Source: Patescibacteria group bacterium (GTDB taxonomy: Bacteria; Patescibacteriota; Microgenomatia; UBA10105). From it: DNA of 11,109 nt. Positions 6,193 to 10,663 of this stretch are shown here, one piece after another. Below the pieces are notes generated by a model. That model saw nothing but the letters and a program-made list of their open reading frames with translations, was not told the DNA's origin and did not search any database. How positions within the stretch are numbered: position 1 is the first letter of the stretch; the number at the start of each line of letters is the position of its first letter. Location of the stretch: NCBI GenBank assembly GCA_003524845.1, contig DQGR01000106.1:1-11109 (forward strand), read 5' to 3'. A program made the position numbers and the translations under genes.

Positions 6193-7041
6193 ATGGGAAA
6201 AATACGAGTCAAAACTCTAGGTGATGAAGCGCAAGAACAAGCACAGGCTAACAAAACCAAAAAGCGCCGGGAAGAAAAAAAGGCGAAAAAGGCGCATGTC
6301 AAAGGCGTGGGACTCAAGGGTGGACAGCAAATCACTGCCATGGAGGGCGTGGAGCTAAAAACCGATACTGAAATAACCGAGGCAGCAGAAGAAAAAACAG
6401 CTAAAAAATCCCGCAAAGTCCGTACATGGGTCCGTTCCAAACGCTATCAGGAAGTGGTAGCACTTATTGATAAAACAAAGTTGTACCCACTTACTGAAGC
6501 CATTGAATTAGTGAAAAAAACTGCCCGCGTTAAATTTGATCCGACTGTTGAAGTGCACATCAATTTAAATCCTGCCACCCTACCTAAAGAAAAGAAAAAT
6601 CTGTCTGGCACCGTTGTACTTCCCCATGGTACTGGTAAAAAACGAGTGATCGCTATTGCCGATGAGATCTTGATTGAGCGAGTTCAAGCGGGTGTGATAG
6701 ATTTTGATGTATTGGTTGCCCACCCATCCCTGATGCCCAAACTGGCCAAAATTGCCCGGGTCCTGGGTCCCAAGGGTCTCATGCCCAATCCAAAAAATGG
6801 GACGGTGACTGCGGATCCGGAAAAGCGGGTAAAAGAATTAAGCGGCGGTGAACTCGCCTGGAAGACCGAACCAGACCAGCCGGTTATCCATCAGTCAGTT
6901 GGCAAGGCTTCTTTTTCTACAAGCCAACTCAGTGAAAATATTAGCAACCTGGTAAGTAGCGTAAGCGTGGGTAAAATTTTGAAATTGACGCTTTCCTCCT
7001 CGATGGGACCTGGTATCAAAGTAGATCTTAAACTACTGTAA
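6193..7041 (+). CDS. rplA: 50S ribosomal protein L1 with charged N-terminal extension
   Basis: L1 forms the mobile L1 stalk that guides tRNA out of the E site and usually represses its own operon. The ATG at 6193 is chosen because MGKIRVKTLGDE resembles the start of extended L1 proteins in Microgenomates and because an upstream in-frame ATG (6133) lies inside an inverted repeat. The product is 282 residues against about 230 usually. Residues 1-80 are an added Lys/Glu/Ala-rich stretch with a KGVGLKGG patch (37-44); the core begins near 82. Conserved motifs are SGTVVLPHGTGK (138-149) and LGPKGLMPNPKNGTVT (191-206), the L1 signature. Domain II is short: between HGTG and DFDVLVA about 25 residues present in E. 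coli L1 are missing. A bidirectional terminator follows. Confidence 0.95.
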   Translation: MGKIRVKTLGDEAQEQAQANKTKKRREEKKAKKAHVKGVGLKGGQQITAMEGVELKTDTEITEAAEEKTAKKSRKVRTWVRSKRYQEVVALIDKTKLYPLTEAIELVKKTARVKFDPTVEVHINLNPATLPKEKKNLSGTVVLPHGTGKKRVIAIADEILIERVQAGVIDFDVLVAHPSLMPKLAKIARVLGPKGLMPNPKNGTVTADPEKRVKELSGGELAWKTEPDQPVIHQSVGKASFSTSQLSENISNLVSSVSVGKILKLTLSSSMGPGIKVDLKLL

Positions 7042-7085
7042 CTGATTTTTTCTATCTCTTTTCACTTGCTTTATTTATCGCCCAC

Positions 7086-7117
7086 AAAAAAGACCCCGGC
7101 GCACCGAGGTCTTTTTT
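7086..7117. terminator. Bidirectional intrinsic terminator
   Basis: GACCCCGG (7092-7099) and CCGAGGTC (7104-7111) pair with one mismatch around a CGCA loop, flanked by six A on the left and six T on the right. It can end rplA transcripts on the plus strand and the fibronectin-III gene on the minus strand, and it sits between the two convergent genes. Confidence 0.9.
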
Positions 7118-7156
7118 AATTTTAAAAGCGATTACTGTTGTAATAGCTGTTAAGCG

Positions 7157-8134
7157 TTAGGGCATGACGCTCAACATTTTTTCACCCTGCCAGTAAACTT
7201 TACCATCATTTCCCAGTATAGCCACCTGGTAGTAGTAATTTGCACAGGTGTCGAGGTTACCAATTCTGACTTCGCGAACCGTTGGCTCTAAATCACGCAC
7301 CGCATGCAGGTAATTTTTTGAGCCGCCATAGAAGATATGTACCTTCGAAACCGTCACGCCACCAGGTATTCGAACTGAAACATCAGCACGTCCGCTGTTT
7401 GTGCAAACGCGGACACTCGTCATCGCCAAAGCACTTCCACCGGTTTGAACTCCAAGTACCGGTTTTTCACCGGTTGTGGTCTGGAGCATTTTTTCACTGT
7501 ACCAGCGCAGTTGTCCCCCAACCTCTGCAGCTACCCGGTAGTAATAAGTTACGCCAGCTTGTAGGGAACTAATGATCGCGTTTGTTCCGGTTCCGGGTAC
7601 TTTGAGTGAGTGTTCATACGGACCACCTTTTTTCTGACCATAGTAAATAAAGTAACTGGTTGCATCTTTCAGTGCTGACCAGCTGACCGTCGATGTTCCA
7701 TAGGTGGCATCACCCATTTTTTGCTTACTTACGGTATTCACCATTGAGGCACCGGCTGATTGCGCAACCTTCGGAGTCTCGCAGACGCCACCGGTCGTGA
7801 ACCGGCGGTCGCGAATGACCCATGACCAGTTGCCGCCACGGCGTGATTTCAAACTCCAGCTATACTGAGTACAGGGTTTTAGATGATTCAGCCTTACACT
7901 GAAGCTGCGATTATCGAGTCCCTCAAATACAGAATAGGCTTCTTTGTTACCATCAGCCTGACCGAAAAATACCTGGTATTTATCCCCCTGATCACTACTC
8001 GGCATACCGTGCCAAGAAACTTCGTGGGATTCGTTCCCGACGATTTGTGACCAGTCTGCATAAACCTTAGTAGGGCTCTGCATAAAAGCGAAGAGGACGC
8101 TAAAAACCAGTACGGTAAATGTTATTTTCTTCAT
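7157..8134 (-). CDS. Secreted protein with three fibronectin-III-like repeats
   Basis: The start at 8134 is preferred over an in-frame ATG at 8179 because AAGGAG lies 7 bases before it and because translation then begins with a classical signal peptide (MKKITFTVLVFSVLFAFMQ, cleavage after KVYA, residue 26). The 325-residue product is exported and, with no further membrane span, is released or held on the surface. It has three similar beta domains (about 27-115, 130-223 and 240-325), each ending in an aromatic strand followed by a Trp/Tyr turn: 'TQYSWSLKSR...NWSWV', 'VTYYYRVAAE...RWYSEKMLQ', 'ANYYYQVAIL...VYWQGEKML'. Cys residues in the first and third repeats may pair. It reads against the ribosomal operon and separates rplA from rplJ. 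Adhesion or binding is a reasonable inference, but no ligand can be named. Confidence 0.85.
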   Translation of the reverse strand: MKKITFTVLVFSVLFAFMQSPTKVYADWSQIVGNESHEVSWHGMPSSDQGDKYQVFFGQADGNKEAYSVFEGLDNRSFSVRLNHLKPCTQYSWSLKSRRGGNWSWVIRDRRFTTGGVCETPKVAQSAGASMVNTVSKQKMGDATYGTSTVSWSALKDATSYFIYYGQKKGGPYEHSLKVPGTGTNAIISSLQAGVTYYYRVAAEVGGQLRWYSEKMLQTTTGEKPVLGVQTGGSALAMTSVRVCTNSGRADVSVRIPGGVTVSKVHIFYGGSKNYLHAVRDLEPTVREVRIGNLDTCANYYYQVAILGNDGKVYWQGEKMLSVMP

Positions 8135-8141
8135 GGACAAG

Positions 8142-8219
8142 CTCCTTTTAGCAAAATGAATACTTTTAGTACTTTTCATACGTACATCTAGCGTAGAACA
8201 TAAAAAAGGTGCTTGTCAA
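8142..8219 (-). promoter_or_regulatory. Promoter and Shine-Dalgarno site of the FnIII protein gene
   Basis: On the minus strand a perfect TTGACA (8214-8219) is followed after 18 bases by TACGCT (8190-8195), a weak -10. The start would be near 8183, giving a leader of about 50 nt. AAGGAG (8142-8147) lies 7 bases before the ATG at 8134. The -35 context TGTTGACAA is shared with the promoter of the other surface-protein gene (1148-1153). Confidence 0.55.
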
Positions 8220-8363
8220 CAATGGTAATCTATATAAAACTGTGTCAAAAGCGACCAATAATTTAAAAACACATTTCCCCTATTTTAGAACACCATCTAC
8301 CCACAACAAGTTGTGGTCAGAGCTCCACTCATGACCAATTAGCCTGGCAAAGATATTCCGAGC
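8220..8363. other. Intergenic stretch with overlapping inverted repeats
   Basis: No gene is seen. CCACAAC (8301-8307) pairs with GTTGTGG (8310-8316), a near-perfect 16-base palindrome. Overlapping it, TGGTCA (8314-8319) pairs with TGACCA (8332-8337). The two structures are mutually exclusive because they share bases 8314-8316. They lie upstream of the rplJ promoter and could be protein-binding sites. Confidence 0.35.
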
Positions 8364-8392
8364 TTGCGTTTTTACCGGTTTAGTGGTATAAA
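8364..8392 (+). promoter_or_regulatory. rplJ-rplL promoter, extended -10
   Basis: TTGCGT (8364-8369), a 17-base spacer and TATAAA (8387-8392) with an upstream TGG. Transcription would begin near 8399, which coincides with the 5' boundary of the recognisable L10 leader. Confidence 0.6.
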
Positions 8393-8398
8393 TAATCG

Positions 8399-8538
8399 TT
8401 AACCCAGAGACAGTAGGTCATGGCCCTCATGTTAAATTCTAATGAATGGCCGGATAAATCCTACCGAGGAAACAAGATATTTAGAGTGGAAAATTGACCA
8501 CCTATTCTTTTTGTAACCCTCGGTCGCGAGGGTTTTTT
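8399..8538 (+). ncRNA. Ribosomal protein L10 leader with attenuator (cis-regulatory)
   Basis: The leader shows the conserved pieces of the L10 (rplJ) leader found in many bacteria: CAGAGACAGTAGGT (8405-8418) and CCTACCGAGG (8460-8469), where GTAGG pairs with CCTAC. They enclose GGCC (8422-8425)/GGCC (8448-8451) and TCAT/ATGA stems, and the internal loop resembles the L10-binding region of 23S rRNA. It is followed by an intrinsic terminator (8517-8538). ACCGAGG (8463-8469) is perfectly complementary to CCTCGGT (8518-8524), the 5' arm of the terminator, so an antiterminator can form. The expected logic is that L10 (or L10-L12) bound to the leader hides part of CCTACC and lets the terminator form. 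The sequence elements and pairings are seen; the mechanism is inferred from the family. Confidence 0.85.
8517..8538 (+). terminator. Attenuator terminator before rplJ
   Basis: CCCTCG (8517-8522) and CGAGGG (8527-8532) form a 6-bp stem with a GTCG loop, then six T (8533-8538). It lies 32 bases before the rplJ ATG and is the output switch of the L10 leader. Confidence 0.85.
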
Positions 8539-8570
8539 GATAGTTTTATAAATTTTTAATTAATTAAGAC

Positions 8571-9083
8571 ATGCCAACGCAACGTAAAATTGATATCGTC
8601 ACCAGCCTCACCGACAAGATAAATCGCACTCGCGCCATGGTCGTTACCGATTATCAGGGCTTGTCACACAAGCAACTTGAGGAGCTGCGTAAATTATTGC
8701 GCAAACTAAATGCCGAGTTTGTGGTTACCAAAAATGCGCTGTTGAAACGGGCGCTTGGGAAAACAAAAAAGTTTCCTGAAGATGCGCTTTCCGGGAGCTC
8801 CGGAGTGCTTTTTGCTTTTGAAGATGAGGCCGGGCCAGTCAAAGAACTGGTTAACTTTCTGAAAACCACGAACTTGGGTACCATAAAGGCTGGTCTTTTA
8901 GGAGCAACTAACTTGTCAATTGACGAAGTCAACCGGCTGGCCGAACTACCTGCGCGGCCAATGCTACTTAGTAAACTGACTGGTCAACTGCAAACTCCAC
9001 TTTCCGGACTTCATAACGCACTTTCATGGAATTTGCGCCAGCTTGTCTGGACCCTGGATGCGGTTAAAAGTAAAAAAAATTGA
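8571..9083 (+). CDS. rplJ: 50S ribosomal protein L10
   Basis: A 170-residue L10, close to the usual 165-175. It anchors L7/L12 dimers to 23S rRNA, forming the stalk that recruits translation factors. The N-terminal RNA-binding domain shows VVTDYQGLSHKQLEELRKLL (residues 24-43) and the conserved VTKNALLKRAL (about 52-62). The C-terminal helix that carries L12 is short and hydrophobic (LSGLHNALSWNLRQLVWTLDAVKSKKN). There is no Shine-Dalgarno site before the ATG, where the sequence is T/A-rich. The TGA stop is the first three bases of a 71-bp repeat. rplL follows after 103 bases. Confidence 0.97.
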   Translation: MPTQRKIDIVTSLTDKINRTRAMVVTDYQGLSHKQLEELRKLLRKLNAEFVVTKNALLKRALGKTKKFPEDALSGSSGVLFAFEDEAGPVKELVNFLKTTNLGTIKAGLLGATNLSIDEVNRLAELPARPMLLSKLTGQLQTPLSGLHNALSWNLRQLVWTLDAVKSKKN

Positions 9084-9151
9084 TCCGCCGGCCGGCGGAT
9101 CATCCCGATCCCGCCTTCACTAAGTTTTAACGATTGGCGGGAGAAGGATCT
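9081..9151 (+). repeat. 71-bp double-hairpin repeat, copy A (after rplJ)
   Basis: It begins at the rplJ TGA. The first hairpin is a perfect 20-base palindrome (9082-9101; GATCCGCC/GGCGGATC arms around GGCC). The second pairs CCCGCC (9110-9115) with GGCGGG (9136-9141) around a 20-base loop. The element starts TGATCC and ends GGATCT. It is 69 of 71 identical to copy B after rplL. It has no T-tract, so it is not a standard terminator; it resembles REP-type intergenic palindromic elements. Confidence 0.9.
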
Positions 9152-9170
9152 AATTTATATTTATATATAG

Positions 9171-9179
9171 AAAGGGGTG
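9171..9179 (+). promoter_or_regulatory. Strong Shine-Dalgarno site of rplL
   Basis: AAAGGGGTG lies 7-8 bases before the rplL ATG at 9187. It is the only clear Shine-Dalgarno site among the six conserved plus-strand genes in the window, which fits the need for about four L7/L12 per L10. Confidence 0.75.
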
Positions 9180-9186
9180 AATAGAT

Positions 9187-9570
9187 ATGGCAAAACTTAC
9201 TAAGGATGAAATTCTTAAAGCGGTTGAAGAAATGACGGTTTTGGAACTTTCAGATCTGGTCAAGGCTTTGGAAGAAAAATTTGGGGTTACGGCTGCAGCT
9301 CCAGTTGCAGTTGCCGCTGGACCCGCAGGTGCTGCTGAAGCACCAAAAGAGGAACAAACGGTATTTAATGTCGTTCTCGTCGAAGCAGGCGCCCAAAAAC
9401 TACAGGTGATTAAAACAGTCCGCGAACTCGTACCTACCCTGGGACTGACTGATGCCAAAGCTAAAGTCGATGCCGGCAAATTTGAAGTCTTAACTGGCGT
9501 CAACAAAGCAGCTGCAGAAGAAGCCAAAAAGAAATTGGAAACAGCGGGAGCTAAGGTTGAGCTCAAATGA
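9187..9570 (+). CDS. rplL: 50S ribosomal protein L7/L12
   Basis: A 127-residue L7/L12, the multicopy stalk protein that recruits elongation factors. The N-terminal dimerisation domain (LTKDEILKAVEEMTVLELSDLV, residues 4-25) binds the L10 helix. An Ala/Pro/Gly hinge follows (about 36-52), then the C-terminal factor-binding domain (about 57-127, FNVVLVEAGAQKLQVIKTVREL). One deviation: where most L12 have 'LVE-xx-P', this protein has KVDAGKFEVL. The TGA stop is the first three bases of repeat copy B. rpoB, its usual next gene, is absent; ruvC converges instead. Confidence 0.97.
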   Translation: MAKLTKDEILKAVEEMTVLELSDLVKALEEKFGVTAAAPVAVAAGPAGAAEAPKEEQTVFNVVLVEAGAQKLQVIKTVRELVPTLGLTDAKAKVDAGKFEVLTGVNKAAAEEAKKKLETAGAKVELK

Positions 9571-9638
9571 TCCGCCAGCCGGCGGATCATCCCGATCTCG
9601 CCTTCACTAAGTTTTAACGATTGGCGGGAGAAGGATCT
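9568..9638 (+). repeat. 71-bp double-hairpin repeat, copy B (after rplL)
   Basis: Same element as copy A, beginning at the rplL TGA. It has two substitutions. One lies in the loop of the first hairpin (AGCC instead of GGCC). The other, in the 5' arm of the second stem, changes CCCGCC to CTCGCC (9597-9602), which keeps pairing as a U-G wobble in plus-strand RNA. It lies 41 bases before the end of the convergent ruvC. Confidence 0.9.
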
Positions 9639-9679
9639 CTACTAAAAGATAACAAATCATATAAACAACAATGGTCTTT

Positions 9680-10156
9680 TTAACCCAATCGTGTTGAAAA
9701 CCCGTGGGTTAACGCAATCGCCAACGCATCTGCCGCGTCATCGGGCTGGGGAATTTGATCAAGTTTGAGTAGTTTTGTAACCATTTGTTGTATTTGGTTT
9801 TTATCTGCCCGGCCATAGCCGGTGATGGCCACTTTTACCTGTAACGGCGTGTACGCAAATAACCGGCTGCCAAATTGCCGGGCTGCCAGCATAATCACTC
9901 CACGCGCGTGTCCGACGGTGAGGGCTGTTTTGGCATTGGTATTAAAAAACAATTGTTCAAGCACCACGACATCCGGCCGGTATCGTTTGAGTAACTGATT
10001 CATATCAGTAAAAAGTATCGCTAACCTCTCCTCTAGTGCATCAGCTTTATCCGTGGTAATGACTCCGACATCGACACAACTCGGCTGCCGGTTTTGTGCA
10101 CGGATCACTCCCCACCCGGTGATCGCTATTCCCGGATCAATACCCATGATGATCAT
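9680..10156 (-). CDS. ruvC: Crossover junction endodeoxyribonuclease RuvC
   Basis: A 158-residue RuvC, the dimeric Mg-dependent nuclease that resolves Holliday junctions with RuvAB. The RNase H-like fold shows the four expected acidic positions: D7 in GIDPG, E67 in VVLEQLFFNTN, D140 and D143 in DDAADALAIAL. The basic YGRADKNQI segment (114-122) and HARGVI motif (83-88) are also present. It is slightly shorter at the C-terminus than E. coli RuvC (173). The start could be the ATG at 10156 (MIIMGIDPG) or 10147 (MGIDPG); a -10 box 7 bases from 10156 favours the former. It converges on rplL with no clear terminator between them, and the usual ruvA/ruvB neighbours are not in view. Confidence 0.95.
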   Translation of the reverse strand: MIIMGIDPGIAITGWGVIRAQNRQPSCVDVGVITTDKADALEERLAILFTDMNQLLKRYRPDVVVLEQLFFNTNAKTALTVGHARGVIMLAARQFGSRLFAYTPLQVKVAITGYGRADKNQIQQMVTKLLKLDQIPQPDDAADALAIALTHGFSTRLG

Positions 10157-10160
10157 GGAA

Positions 10161-10172
10161 TAATTGTAACAC
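10161..10172 (-). promoter_or_regulatory. ruvC extended -10; probable leaderless start
   Basis: On the minus strand TGTTACAAT (10163-10171), an extended -10, is placed so that transcription would start at about 10156, the first base of the ruvC ATG. No good -35 is seen. Confidence 0.5.
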
Positions 10173-10188
10173 GTAACTATATGAAAGA

Positions 10189-10219
10189 GATCAGACCTTC
10201 AGGGCATTTAAGGCCTGAT
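10189..10219. repeat. Inverted repeat upstream of ruvC
   Basis: GATCAGACC (10189-10197) and GGCCTGATC (10211-10219) pair with one mismatch around a 13-base loop. It lies 20 bases beyond the ruvC -10 and upstream of the 10424 gene promoter; it may be an operator or intergenic hairpin. There is no T-tract. Confidence 0.45.
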
Positions 10220-10263
10220 CCCAATGCAGGAAATTCTTAAAACCTCAATCGTTTTTTCACCTC

Positions 10264-10293
10264 TTGACACCTTTTGATCAGCGGTGATACATT
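10264..10293 (+). promoter_or_regulatory. Promoter of the HTH gene
   Basis: A perfect TTGACA (10264-10269), an 18-base spacer and TACATT (10288-10293) preceded by TGA (extended -10). Transcription would start near 10300, leaving a leader of about 125 nt with small hairpins (CTTTC/GAAAG at 10324-10339; GGTT/AACC around 10352-10368). Confidence 0.5.
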
Positions 10294-10387
10294 GAATTCA
10301 TCTTTGATCTGTTAACGTATTAACTTTCTGCCCGGAAAGGAATTAGTTGCCGGTTTAAGTAATCAACCTATCTAATTGGTAGCATTA

Positions 10388-10422
10388 ACTGATTACTGAA
10401 ACCTGTTTACTGATTACTGAAA
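10388..10422 (+). repeat. Direct repeat pair before the HTH gene
   Basis: ACTGATTACTGAAA occurs at 10388-10401 and again at 10409-10422, 21 bases apart (two helical turns) and ending one base before the ATG at 10424. The spacing suits a dimeric binding site, possibly for autoregulation by the encoded HTH protein; that is inference. Confidence 0.6.
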
Positions 10423-10423
10423 T

Positions 10424-10624
10424 ATGGCATTCGGTGAAGACTGGCCTGATTTACTCACGGTTCGTGAGGTAGCAAAAATTCTCCGTGTTTCTCCACTCAC
10501 GATCAAACGCTGGGGCAAACGCGGCAAGCTGCCGGCAATCCGGATTAACTCCCGCGGCGACCGCCGGTACAAAAAAGAGGCAGTCTTGTGGCTTCTTGGG
10601 TTACAGCAAAAGGGTGAGTTATAG
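10424..10624 (+). CDS. Excisionase/MerR-like helix-turn-helix DNA-binding protein
   Basis: A 66-residue protein consisting almost only of a winged helix-turn-helix of the excisionase (HTH_17, MerR-like) type: LLTVREVAKILRVSPLTIKRW (10-30) gives the two helices, GKRGKLPAIRI (31-41) the wing, and RGDRRYKKEAVLWLL (44-58) the closing strand and helix. Such proteins act as small transcription regulators or as recombination directionality factors. No integrase or phage gene is visible, so a regulator is more likely. No Shine-Dalgarno site is present; the ATG follows a direct repeat pair that may be its operator. The downstream four-helix-bundle gene has its own promoter. Confidence 0.85.
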   Translation: MAFGEDWPDLLTVREVAKILRVSPLTIKRWGKRGKLPAIRINSRGDRRYKKEAVLWLLGLQQKGEL

Positions 10625-10645
10625 AATCAATATAATTTTTATAAC

Positions 10646-10654
10646 TGTTATAAT
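10646..10654 (+). promoter_or_regulatory. Extended -10 of the four-helix gene
   Basis: TGTTATAAT (10646-10654) is a perfect extended -10 with no good -35. Transcription would start near 10661, three bases before the ATG at 10664, so the mRNA is essentially leaderless. Confidence 0.6.
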
Positions 10655-10663
10655 CCTTAATAA

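Noticed and set aside
8135..8179. Upstream start for the FnIII protein (15 extra residues)
   Set aside because: It would place a charged stretch before the signal peptide, while the ATG at 8134 has an AAGGAG at ideal spacing and starts directly with the signal peptide.
9150..9590. 146-codon minus-strand frame over rplL
   Set aside because: It is a shadow of rplL, whose Ala-rich coding sequence leaves the opposite strand open; rplL is unambiguous.
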